In this document: positions 41,768 to 51,969 of the stretch, in pieces
Layout of the letters: each line of letters opens with the position of its first letter
Position numbering within the stretch: position 1 is the stretch's first letter
NCBI GenBank assembly: GCA_963844885.1
Contig: CAWJQA010000015.1
Span: 1 to 64,000 of the forward strand
DNA: 64,000 nucleotides
Source of the DNA: DATMER01 sp963844885
Lineage (GTDB): Bacteria; Acidobacteriota; Thermoanaerobaculia; Multivoradales; UBA5704
Reading direction: 5' to 3'
Position numbers and translations under genes: made by a program
Notes under the pieces: generated by a model
Told to the model about the DNA's origin: nothing
The model's input: only the letters and a program-made list of their open reading frames with translations
Database searches by the model: none

Positions 41768-44700
41768 TTATTCGAAGTAGCCGTTCACGTCCAAAACCAT
41801 GTCCATGGTCCCGCCGCCCGAGAATACAGCCCGGGCCGCCAACGTGCCGTTCCCATTCCAGGCGAGCGGCATGACAGCGTTGTTGGCTCGGTTGAGCAAG
41901 GCGGGGAAACTGATCGTCCAAGTGTTCGGCGGCGTGGTGTCGCCCGGGTAGAGGGTAATGGAACCCTGCCTGGGAGCCATGATCGCGGTCAGGTTCAGCG
42001 ACACCGCTTTGGCCGTGGCCGGCACGCCGCAGGTTCCGCTGACGTTGATGATCTGCGGGATTCCCGAGGTCAACGGGGTGCCGGTGACCCGCGTATCGAG
42101 GACGCGACAGGGGGTTACCGTGTAGAAGTCTTGTCCCTTGTCGTCGAAGTTCGCCGTGACCGACTTCGCTTGATCATGGTGACGATGCAACTTCCGGTGC
42201 CTGTACAGGCACCGCTCCATCCCTTGAAGGCGGAGAGAACCGATGACGGTGTAGCAGTTAGCGTCACCGGCGTGTTGTAGTTGTACGCTTCATTGCAGTC
42301 CGCACCACAGTTGATGCCGGCAGGCGTGCTCGTTACCGTGCCGCTGCCCGTCCCGGCTAGGCTCGCCGTCAGCGTATAGGTCGCCACCGAAAACGTTGCG
42401 GTCACCGAACGGTCCTGAGTCATCGCCGAGGTGCATGTTGCTGTTCCCGTGCAATCCCCTAACCAACTGTTAAACACGGAGCCCACCGCTGGCGTCGCCG
42501 TTAGCGTGACCTGCATGTTGTAAGGGTATTCCTCGCTGTAGTCACCTCCACCCGTGTTGATTCCGGCTGGCGTGCTCATCACTATGCCGCTACCTCCGTC
42601 GCCGCTTGCTATGGCCACGTCCAGCATCGGCAGCGAAAACCATGCCATCACCGACCGAGCTTGCGTCATTGTCACGATGCAAGTGGCTGTCCCCGTGCAT
42701 GCCCCGCTCCAACCTCTGAACACGGAACCCACCGCTGGCGCCGCCGTCAGCGTCACCGACGTGTTGTAGCTGTACACCTCATAGCAGTCCGCTCCACAGT
42801 TGATCCCAGCCGGAGCGCTTGTCACCGTTCCCTGCCCGGCTCCGGTCAGACCCACCGTCAGCGTGTAGGTTGCCACCGAAAATGTTGCGGTTGCGGTCAC
42901 GAACTGTGCCTGTATCATCGCCAGCGTACATGTGCCCGTGCCGCTGCATGCCCCGCTCCAGCCGCTGAATACGGAGCCCACAGCAGGCGTCGCCGTCAGC
43001 GTCACCGACGTGGTGTAAGGAATTCCCTCGACGCAGTCCGTTCCACAGTCGATCCCACTCGGCGAACTCGTCACCGTGCCACTTCCCTGGCCAGCTAGGC
43101 TCATACTTAAAGAATAGCCAGGCTGCGTAAAACCTGCTCTCACGGAGTTTGCCTGCGCCATCGTCACCGTGCATGTTCCTGTCCCCGTGCAGTCCCCGCT
43201 CCAGCCAGTGAACGTGGCCCCCTCTGCTGGCGTCGGTGTCAGTGTCACCTGGGTGTTGTAAGAGAATACTTTCGAGGCAATCCGTTCCACCACCGAATGG
43301 ACCACAGTTGATCCCGGTCGGAATGCTCGTCACTGTACCGCGAGCCTTGAAGGTACTTGACCAATTGACAATAAGCATAGGGGAAAATATTGCCTCTACT
43401 GAACGAGGCTTCGTCATCACCACCGTGCATATTCCTGTCGTCCCCGTGCAGTCCCCGCTCCAACCAGAGAACACGTACCAAGACGCTGGCTGCGCATATA
43501 GCGTCACCCGTGTGTTGTAAGGATATAGCTCGGCGCAATCCGCTCCACAGGCGATCCCGACCGGTGTGCTCGTCACTGTGCAAGCACCGATGATGTTTTT
43601 CGAGACGCTCAACGAGCAGCCGTCGATAGTTGCAGCGGCCTGAGTTGAATTGCCAGTTTCGCAAGCTTCATTCTTGGCCGCACGCACAACGTAGTAGTAG
43701 ATGCCGCAGCCCAGGCCGGTGTCGGAAAAGGTGTTGCCGCTCTGGGTACCTACCCGAGTGTATGGACCGCCTGGGATGGTCGAGCGGTAGACGTGGTACC
43801 GGGTGGCGCCCGGGGAGTCCACCCATGAAAGATCGATCTGGTTGTCGCCAACCAAGGTGGCAGTCAAACTGGTGGGGGCGGCTGGTGGCACACAGGGGGC
43901 AGCCTCCAAACACGAGCTGGGCGCCGAGGCACACGCTTCGTTGCCGCTTGGTTGGGCGACGACCTTGTAGTAGTAGACGAAATCGTTCGCGACGTCGCTG
44001 TCGGTGAACGGCGAGGTCGTGACGTCGTTGGCGACTTTGATGAAGCCCCCCGCATTGCAGCCCTGCTCATTGCGGTAGATGTCATAGACCCCGGTAGAGC
44101 CAGACCAACTCACCGTCACCTGGTTGTTGGCCGCAGCGAGAGTGAGGGCGGGGGCCGCCAACTGAGAGCAGCCGCGGAAGCTCGTGCTCACGTCGCTTGT
44201 GCAGGCGATGCCGTGGCGATTGAATGCGGCATAGAGTGCGGCCGAGTGCGGCGTGCCGTTGGACAGGTTGCCATCATCGTCATCCACGGCTCGCATGGTT
44301 TTCCACAGCGAGCCGGTGCCGCAGCCGTCGGAGGTCCAGGTCGGGTTGGTCCTGTAGCAAGTGAAGGCCCCGGTGGCGGTGGGACGGGAGAGGTACCAGA
44401 GCCGGTCCATGATGGCCCAGGTCGATTCGGTGCCCGGGTTGGGCATGTCGCGGGCGGCGAGGTCCCACAGAGCCTCGGAGGAGACGTAGGATTCACAGTG
44501 CCCTTCCTGGTAGCAGGGGCCGATGTAGCCACCGCCGGCCGGGCAACGTTGCTGGGTAAAATTAGCGACCGTGTGGGCAGTGGCGGAGGTGTGCTTGGCG
44601 TAGTCGATGTCGCGTACGCCCGTGCAGGAGGTACAGGCGTCACCGAAACCATCACAGGGCGAGCTCAGATAGCCGGAACCGATGCACGAATCGTGGGTGG

Positions 44701-46213
44701 TGAGGGCGGCCGTCCAGTCGCCGTAGGTTTCTCCCGTGCCTTTGTCCGGGGACGAGCCACTGCCGTCGTTGGCGTCCAGGCCGTGGCCGAACTCGTGAAG
44801 CCCCACAGCCTGGATTTCACCGGAGTTGGAACAACTGCCGCTCTTTCCTATAGAGATTGAGCGCACCGTCCCAGAAGGCATTGCAGATGCCGTCGCCGTC
44901 GGTGTCGGCAAGGTTGACATTGGCGGTGACCTGGGAGGTCAGCCATGCGATGTTGATCCAGCCGCGGGCAATCTCCTTGGCACGGTTGAGGTAATAGAAC
45001 TGAGTGCGGGAGGATCGGGTGTTGCCTGCGCCGCCAGAACCCGGTGTGTCGCAGTCATCGGTGCCACTTGAGGTGCCGAAAGCGAAGTTGCCAGAGGCGT
45101 CCGAGGTCAACGAAATCGCGCCGCAAGCATCGATGATCTTCACATACTGGCCGTTGAGGGTCGAGCTAGCGTTACCGCTCGTGTAATTGTAGACACCGGC
45201 CGAGTTGGCGTAGACGCTGGGAAAAACATCGGCAAAGGGCATGGGCAGATTATTGGTGGTGGTGAGAGACGTATTGACACCACCAGCTACTTGCGCCGTA
45301 GCGTAGTCGTTGATGTCACGAAACTCGATCATCTTGCCGCTGGTGGCGTCGATGCGGGCGCGCCAGGTGCCGTGGTCACCGGCGCGACGGAAGAGGAACT
45401 GCCAGACGCGGGCGAGGCCGCGCCCCTTGCCGCGCTCGAAACCGTCAGGGAAGCGGCTGTCGGCGAGCGCCATCGGAATGAGCCGCTGAGAGCCTCCGTC
45501 CAGGAAAACGTCTGCGGCGCCGAAGCCGCCGACGTACGCAGCCAGAGTCTTCAGAGCCTGATTGCGGGTCACTTTCGCCTCGGGGGCTTGATTCCCTCAG
45601 CAGGCAGGTTCTCGCTGCCGAATTGGATCAGATTGCCGTTGTTGACGCGGAACACGACACGGGCGCCCTCGACGGCCATTCCATCGTGGACCACATCAAA
45701 ATCGACGAACCAGAGATAGTCGCCAGGGTGGCCGGAGCGGCCCTGATTCAGAATGAGCGTGGAAGGATCGACGCCAAGCAGGCCGGCGACGCGTGGCAGG
45801 AAGGCACGGGTGATGCCTTCCATCCTGGCGAGATCGACTTCCCGATCGTCCCGAGATCGGCGGAGATGTCCTTCATCTGGAGCTGGTTGCCACGGCCGGG
45901 CACGAAAGGAATGCCTTCGCCCTCGGCGGCCTCGATCTTGCCGGTGCGCTTGTCGACGACGGCGCTCCAGTCGCCATAGCTCACACGGAAGCTGTCCCAG
46001 GTGTTGGCGATCTCGGCGGCGGCCGTCATCCGGACGTCGTCGATATCCTCGGATGCGGGCGCTGGCCTGGAGAGCTTCGCTGACAAAGGTCAGCGATTCA
46101 AGCAGGCCATCATCTTGTTTCGGCACAAGGGCGTCTGCGACCTCGGCCAGCGCGAGCTGACCCATAACGAGAAGAAGAATTGAAGCCGTTCGAAATCGGG
46201 ACTTGAAAACCAT
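41768..46213 (-). pseudogene. Secreted M36 (fungalysin-like) metallopeptidase with FN3 and InlB-type repeats; six frame breaks
   Basis: Coding similarity runs through the whole interval but changes frame near 46045, 45840, 45584, 44855, 43268 and 42170. In order: signal peptide (MVFKSRFRTASILLLVMGQL), propeptide region (DYLWFVDFDVVHDGMAVEGA), catalytic domain with the zinc motif GLHEFGHGLD and ALWDLAARDMPNPG, two fibronectin-III-like domains (LSWVDSPGATRYHVYRST), six repeats of about 75 aa (GTVTSTPAGINCGADC, then VTLTATP and FSGWSGAC), and a C-terminal PCRVLDTR beta domain. Corrected length would be near 1,480 aa. AATGGAGAG precedes the start. It follows the TPR gene. It may be genuinely decayed or a poorly assembled intact gene. 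Confidence 0.8.
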
Positions 46214-46278
46214 TTCGTCTCTCCATTTTGATTTCCTCCGATTTTGGATGATTGATGTATTCCATGGAATCCCGAATG

Positions 46279-48465
46279 TTACTTCAAGGCATCGATCGCG
46301 GCCTCGACTTCAGTCGCGGGTTTTCCCATCTCTTCAAGCAGGTGCCGATACTCCGCCAAGGTTTTGGTCTTCTTCGGGTGCTCATACCCGGAACGACGCT
46401 CGAACTCAAGAAGAATCGTCAGGGCCCGGCGCAGTAGCGGCTCGGCCTCAGCCAGGCGGTGAGTGGCCTGACACAGCCCGGCCAGGCTGTTGAGATCTCT
46501 GGCGAAGTCGGGGTGATCCGGCGCGACACTTTTCTCGTCGATCACCAGTGCGCGGCGCAACAAGGCCTCAGCCTCATAGAGGCGGTTCGTAGCCTGAAGG
46601 AGCCCAGCCAGGCTGTTGAGATCCCGGGCGACGTTGGGGTGATCCGGCCCGAACCCTTTCTCGTCGATCCCGCGAGCACGGCGCAACAAAGGCTCGGCCT
46701 CGTCGAGGCGGCCCGTCGCCCGGAGCACTTCGCCCAGAGTGGCGAGATCTCGGGCGACGCTGGGGTGATCCGGCCCGAAGCTTTTCTCATCAATCGCAAG
46801 CGCGCGGCGACAAAGTGGCTCAGCCTCGGCGAGGCGGTTCGTTTCATAGAGCAGGCGGGCCAGGTTGTTGAGGCGGTTGGCGACGTCTGGGTGATCCGGC
46901 CCGAAGCTTTTCTCATCGATCGCAAGAGCACGGCGAAGCAACGGCTCGGCTTCGGCAGGGCGATTCGTGTCCTTGAGAAGGATCGCCAGATTGTTGAGGC
47001 GGATGGCGACATCGGTGTGATCCGGCCCGGAGATCGTCTCGGTGATGGTGAGCGCACGGCGCATCAGAGGCTCCGCTTCGGCAAGGCGGTTCGTGGTCTT
47101 GAGAAGCATGGCCAGATTGTTGAGACGGTTGGCGACGTCTGGGTGATCCGGCCCGAAGCTCTTCTCGGTGATGGCGAGCGTACGGCGCATCAGAGACTCG
47201 GCCTCGGCGAGGCGATTCATGTCATAGAGCAGAAAGGCCAGGTTGTTGAGGCGGTTTCCAACCGTGGGGTGATCGGGTCCCAGGCTCTTCTCGTCAATCG
47301 AGAGCGCGCGGCGCAGCAGCGGCTCCGCTTCGGCAAAGCGGTTCGTGCCCTTGAGAAGCAATCCCAGATTGTTGAGATTGGTGGCGACCTCGGGATCATC
47401 CGGTCCGAGATTCTTTTCATTGATCGCGAGGGCACGGCGGAACAGCGATTCACACTCGGCGAGGCGGTTCGTGTCCTGAAGAACAAGGGCCAGATTGTTG
47501 AGACGGGCGGCGACGTTGGGATCATTCGGTCCGAGACTCTTTTCGTCGATCGCGAGCGCGCGGCGCAGCAGCGGCTCAGATTCATCGAGCCGATCTGTGG
47601 CCCAGAAAACAACGGCCAGACTGTTGAGCCGGTCGGCGACGCTGGGGTGATCCGGACCCAAGCTCTTCTCGTCGATTTCAAGCGCACGGCGTGCCGCCGT
47701 CTCCGCCTCGGACCATTCGGCCAACTCAAGAAGCGATCGACTCATCCAGTCTTGCATGTCCGCGTCATTCTCGCGCAAGGCAAGAGCCTTGCGGAACGTT
47801 CCGGCCGCGTCGCTGTACTTCGCCTGCTCAAACTGCGACGCACCCAGGTACCCGTACGTCTCGACCAGGTTCTTCTCGTTCGCGTCAACGACTGTTTTCA
47901 AGATCCCTTCCGCTTTGGGGTACTCACCTTGCAGGTAGGCCGCGATGGCCTTGTCCTGGCGGTTCTGGGTTTCAGCGAAGGAAGAGATCGCTGTTTCCAA
48001 CTGTTTCGCGGTGAGGCCGTGACGCGCGGCGATCTCGACGAGGGCCCGTTTCCGGTTTTCCGCGTTTTGCTCGTCCTGATCGAAGGTGATTTGCCCCCGT
48101 GCATTGCGTGCCTCGAGGCCAACCTTCCGGAAGGCACTGCGGTGCATGAGCACCACGGTGGCGGCATCATTGCCGGCGGGGATGTTGACCATGGGATCGA
48201 CGAGAAACCAATCTCCGGCTTGCGGGGAATCGACAAGAGAAATCTTGATCTGCTGACCCGAGCGATGATCGGCAGGGAGATCGAGCTCCGTGGCTCCGGC
48301 CCGGTTGGTCGGCCTGGACTTGACGAGCTCGTACGTGAAACGGAGACCGGAGGCCGGCCGGCCCTCCACGTCGCGGGCCACGAGAAGGATCTGCTTGCCC
48401 GGTGCCGCCGTCAGGGCCGCGACCGTCAGCAGGAAAACGAGGAAAGCAAAGATCTGTCGGTTCAT
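46279..48465 (-). CDS. Exported TPR protein with eleven 42-residue repeats
   Basis: The product is 728 aa with a signal peptide (MNRQIFAFLVFLLTVAALTA), a CarboxypepD-like beta domain (about 25-110), then eleven kinesin-light-chain-like TPR units of 42 aa (for example LAEAEPLLRRALAIDEKSFG + PDHPDVANRLNNLA). Neighbouring units are very similar, implying recent internal amplification. The start is set at ATG 48465, where GGAG precedes and the codon overlaps the stop of the upstream kinase gene (ATGA), so the two are translationally coupled. It is probably a periplasmic protein-interaction scaffold partnering that kinase's extracytoplasmic part. Confidence 0.88.
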   Translation of the reverse strand: MNRQIFAFLVFLLTVAALTAAPGKQILLVARDVEGRPASGLRFTYELVKSRPTNRAGATELDLPADHRSGQQIKISLVDSPQAGDWFLVDPMVNIPAGNDAATVVLMHRSAFRKVGLEARNARGQITFDQDEQNAENRKRALVEIAARHGLTAKQLETAISSFAETQNRQDKAIAAYLQGEYPKAEGILKTVVDANEKNLVETYGYLGASQFEQAKYSDAAGTFRKALALRENDADMQDWMSRSLLELAEWSEAETAARRALEIDEKSLGPDHPSVADRLNSLAVVFWATDRLDESEPLLRRALAIDEKSLGPNDPNVAARLNNLALVLQDTNRLAECESLFRRALAINEKNLGPDDPEVATNLNNLGLLLKGTNRFAEAEPLLRRALSIDEKSLGPDHPTVGNRLNNLAFLLYDMNRLAEAESLMRRTLAITEKSFGPDHPDVANRLNNLAMLLKTTNRLAEAEPLMRRALTITETISGPDHTDVAIRLNNLAILLKDTNRPAEAEPLLRRALAIDEKSFGPDHPDVANRLNNLARLLYETNRLAEAEPLCRRALAIDEKSFGPDHPSVARDLATLGEVLRATGRLDEAEPLLRRARGIDEKGFGPDHPNVARDLNSLAGLLQATNRLYEAEALLRRALVIDEKSVAPDHPDFARDLNSLAGLCQATHRLAEAEPLLRRALTILLEFERRSGYEHPKKTKTLAEYRHLLEEMGKPATEVEAAIDALK

Positions 48466-50134
48466 TGTTTCTCCAGGGCGATGTAACAAGTGTCGCGGCC
48501 CGAATAGCAGAAATCATCTCCAGGCGCCCAGCCTTCATGCTCGGTCCGCAAGCGGACCCGCGTCTCCCGCCGTACTGATAACTTGAGCGCGAATCGGCCG
48601 TCCGCATCCGTGATCGCTTCTCCGGGCGCGCCATCTTGCCGGGAGACTCGAACGCCCGGCAGCGCTCGATCGGCATTGTCGGCCACCCGGCCCCGCAGCC
48701 AGGACTCGGGCATCTTCAGGCGGATCTCGGCTCGCGGATTCGGGGCCTCGCTCAGGCGCAGAACCGCGCGGTTGCCGTCCCACTTCTCATGCTCCGCCGA
48801 GAGCGTGATCAAGCCGTCCGCCGGAACCTTCGACTGCGGGGATCTTGACTTCCCACCAGCCGTCCGGGAGCTCTCGTGGCGCCATGCCGGCCGAGGCGTG
48901 AAGCGTGGCTCCATCGGCAGGAAGGCCTCGCGGATCGAGAACCTGGACGCGGACCGCATAGACGTCCGGCTTCGGCGGCAGGGTTGCCGCGAAACGCGGC
49001 CGGAGCCAGACGCTGAGAGTCAAAACCACAGCCAGAAGCAGGAGACCGAGGCCCCAGCGCCATCGGGCTCCCGGGGTTCGCCGGGTGCCGGAAAGGCCCG
49101 GACGCCTGGCGGCTCCGCGGGCCGCGATCACGATCGCGCCGCTGGTGAAGTCCCAAACCCGTCGAACGAGGCCGCCCTCGGCGCCGGCTTCCGCGGAGCC
49201 CGGGAGCCGCGCGGGGCGCCGGATCAGCGCGCGCTGTTCGACCGTGCTGCACTGGGAATCCTCGGCCGGAACGGAGACGCCGGCGAGACCGGCCAGCGTT
49301 CCGGCGACCTCGCCGGCACTCTGCGGGCGGAAGCGGCAATCCTTCTCCAGCAGCCGGCCGACCAGATTGGCAAGCTCCTGCGGCACTCCCGGGCGGGCCT
49401 CGACGAGTGGCGGCGGCCGGAGGCTCAGGATCGCGACCTGAGATGCCGCCGAGGTTCCAGCCCGGAACGGCGGCGCTCCGGTCACCATCTCATAGAGCAG
49501 GGAGCCGAGGGAAAAGAGGTCCGAGCGAGCATCCAGGGGCTGCCCGAGCACCTGCTCGGGAGACATGGCGTAGCTGGTTCCGACGACGAGGCCCGTTGTC
49601 GAGATCGAGATCTCCTGGTCTTCGCCGCCATCCTCTTGGGGGAGCTGTTTGGCGAGCCCGAAGTTCGAGGATCTTGGCGCGGCCCGCGGGTGTCACCATG
49701 ACGTTCGCGGCCTTGAGGTCCCGGTGGAGAATGCCGTGGGAGTGGGCCTCGGCGAGCCCTTCCGAGATGTCGAGCCCGAGCCGGACGACCTGCTCGAAAG
49801 GCAGGCCGCCCGTCTCCTGGATCCGTTCGCGGAGCGTATGGCCTTCGACCAGCTCCATGACGATCCAGTCGCCGTCAGGGCTCTCGAACAGATCGTAGAT
49901 GTGGACGATCGCGGAATGATTGAGGCGCGCCGCGGCCTGCGCCTCGCGCCACAGCCGTTGCCGAAGCTCAGTGAACCGGGCGTCGGCGCGGATGTGCTTG
50001 ACGGCAACCGGACGTTTGAGCCTCTCGTCCCAGGCGCGCCAGACAACCCCCATGCCGCCGCGCCCTATCGGCTCGGCAAGCCGGTAGGGACCGACCCGTT
50101 CGGGCCGTGAGGACTCGTCGGAACGCGGTTCCAT
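48462..50134 (-). CDS. Membrane Ser/Thr protein kinase (PknB type); two frame breaks
   Basis: The N-terminal kinase domain has GRGGMGVVWRA, VAVKHI, HRDLKAANV and, after a one-base correction near 49664, DFGLAKQLP, then MSPEQVLGQPLDARSDLFSL. An Arg-rich linker and one transmembrane helix (WGLGLLLLAVVLTLSVWL) lead to an extracytoplasmic CarboxypepD-like domain (GRVADNADRALPGVRVSRQD). The last part is in another frame after a C-run near 48839. Both breaks look like single-base indels in homopolymers or short runs; corrected length is about 555 aa. All catalytic motifs are intact. It is first in a minus-strand run with the TPR and M36 genes. Confidence 0.83.
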
Positions 50135-50393
50135 CGTCGAATTGACAGGGCCCGAGCCGCGAGCCCCGAAGGATCACCCTGACGCACTCTGTCGAACAGC
50201 GGTTTTGCAGGGCGAGTATAGCGAACTTGCGGATGGAGGCATATAGCTGAACCGCCCGGCCTGGTCCCTGGGAGGCGGGTCCATGCGCTCCACCCGATGT
50301 GCATGTACAATCGACTTCCCGAACGAGGCAAGGCAACCCTCTTGCGCTTCCATCCCGGGACGGGTAGGCTGCCGCATAGAGGAGGGAGGCGAG

Positions 50394-50843
50394 ATGCCCA
50401 TCGACCGTGAGATACAGGACCATCGCCGCAAGGCCATCGTGGAGATCCTGGCCACGCAGCCCTTGAGGAAGCAGGGAGATATCGCAAAGGCGTTGCGCAA
50501 GATGGGGTTCAAGGTGACCCAGTCGAGCATCAGCCGGGACCTGAAGGCCATGGGGATCGTGCGGTCCCAGGGGGCGTACCACCTGCCCAGCCCGAAGGGG
50601 GACGAGAGCCATCTGGGGAAGATGGAGGAGTACCTCCGGAAGGTGCGGAGTGCCGGCCCCTACATGCTGATCTTCGAGACGGTCCCGGGAACGGCCAAGG
50701 CTGTCTCGGTGGCCCTCAAGGCCGCCGCCTGGGCCGAGATCCAGGGGATGATCGCCGAGGACGACACGATCTTCGTGGCCACGAACAACGTCTACGACAC
50801 CCGGCTTCTGCTTCAGCGCCTGAGAAGGATCATGGGGACGTAG
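50394..50843 (+). CDS. argR: Arginine repressor ArgR
   Basis: The product is 149 aa, typical for ArgR. The N-terminal winged helix contains FKVTQSSISRDLKAMGIV, the conserved ArgR DNA-recognition motif. The C-terminal hexamerisation domain follows (YMLIFETVPGTAKAVSVALK, GMIAEDDTIFVA), with the usual Asp pair at GMIAEDDT. It controls arginine synthesis or use with L-arginine as co-repressor. GGAGGGAGG lies just before the ATG. No arginine genes are adjacent in the window, and I did not find a convincing ARG box. The start is far better supported here than upstream. Confidence 0.93.
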   Translation: MPIDREIQDHRRKAIVEILATQPLRKQGDIAKALRKMGFKVTQSSISRDLKAMGIVRSQGAYHLPSPKGDESHLGKMEEYLRKVRSAGPYMLIFETVPGTAKAVSVALKAAAWAEIQGMIAEDDTIFVATNNVYDTRLLLQRLRRIMGT

Positions 50844-50919
50844 GGTCCCGGCGACAGGAATCGGGGCTTCCCCTTCATCGAAACGCCCCTAGCTGCACTT
50901 CGAGGGCTGAGCACCGGGC

Positions 50920-51873
50920 TCACTGGACCGAGTCCGAGACCCAGGTCCAGTCCGCGCTGTCGGGCAGCTTCGCGCCCATCTCCGCCATCTGATTCCGGAC
51001 CGCTTCGGGAGGTACGATCAGCAGGCTGCAGCGCGCCTCCCGCAGCACGTCCGAGGCGACGCTGCCCAGGAGCAGCCGCTCCAGGCCGCTGTGGCCGTGG
51101 GTGCCGAGAACGATCAGGTCGGCCTTGGTCTCGTTGGCCTCGAACAGGATCTGCTCCCACGGCATGCCCGAGCGGACCTGGCGCTCCAGCGGCACGCCGG
51201 GTGCCTGGGCCTCTCCGAACCGCTTCAGCTCCTGCCGGGCCAGGTAGGCGATCTGGTCGGGAGAGAAGTGGATCGACGCCTCCGCAGGGCTCAGGACGAA
51301 CAGCGCTTCCATCCTGGCGTCGAGCACTCCGGCCTGCTCCAGCAGGTCGAGGCCGCAGCGCAGGACGCCGCCCGAGAGGCCGGACAGGTCGACGGGCGCC
51401 AGAACCTTGGCCGGCGGGAACGCCGAGCCCGGACGCACCACCAGCACCGGGCAGGTGGCCTGGCGCACGACGCGGTCCGCCGTGGAGCCCAGGGGACGCA
51501 GCAGACGCTCGTGCTCCTCGACAGCCCCGACCACGATCAGCTCCGGCTTCAGCTCCTCCGCCATCCGCGCCAGGACCCGGTGCGGAGCCCCCTCTTCCAG
51601 ATAGCCGTGGATGCGGGTGAGCCCGGCCGGAGCGGTGCGCCGGAGCTGGGACTCGATGCGCTCCCGCAGCACTGCCTTCTCGGCGTCGATCCAATCGCTG
51701 TCGTTGAGCTGGAATTCGGCCGGGAAGCCGCCGAACGATGCCGGCGGCGCGAACGCGTGGACGAGATGAGCCGAGGCGCCGGCGGTGTGCGCCAGCTCCA
51801 GGGCGGTGCGGACGATCAGATCGCTCTCTTCCGAGAGCGAAGTGCCGATCAGGATGTTCCTCAAAGCTTTCAT
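50920..51873 (-). CDS. Tandem-domain universal stress protein
   Basis: The product is 317 aa with two Usp domains. Domain 1 (about 1-148) opens LRNILIGTSLSEESDLIV and ends ATCPVLVVRPG. Domain 2 (about 155-290) opens KVLAPVDLSGLSGGVLRC and carries the ATP-binding loop GTHGHSGLERLLLGSVAS followed by CSLLIVPP. A short acidic and Trp-containing tail ends the protein. AGGGGGA precedes the ATG. It is a single-gene unit. Domain 1 has a degenerate loop (GAVEEHERLLRPLGSTAD), so probably only domain 2 binds nucleotide. Confidence 0.92.
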   Translation of the reverse strand: MKALRNILIGTSLSEESDLIVRTALELAHTAGASAHLVHAFAPPASFGGFPAEFQLNDSDWIDAEKAVLRERIESQLRRTAPAGLTRIHGYLEEGAPHRVLARMAEELKPELIVVGAVEEHERLLRPLGSTADRVVRQATCPVLVVRPGSAFPPAKVLAPVDLSGLSGGVLRCGLDLLEQAGVLDARMEALFVLSPAEASIHFSPDQIAYLARQELKRFGEAQAPGVPLERQVRSGMPWEQILFEANETKADLIVLGTHGHSGLERLLLGSVASDVLREARCSLLIVPPEAVRNQMAEMGAKLPDSADWTWVSDSVQ

Positions 51874-51969
51874 GGTGGCATCCCCCTTCCTGATCAGGCT
51901 ACAGGCCCGGGCCGGAGCGCTCGACCGCTTCAGGGGTGGCGGGCCGCCGCCAAGGGGTGGGCCGGATTC

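Noticed and set aside
50280..50393. ARG box or promoter before argR
   Set aside because: TACAAT at 50306 could be a -10, but no -35 at 16-18 bp and no ARG-box dyad were found.
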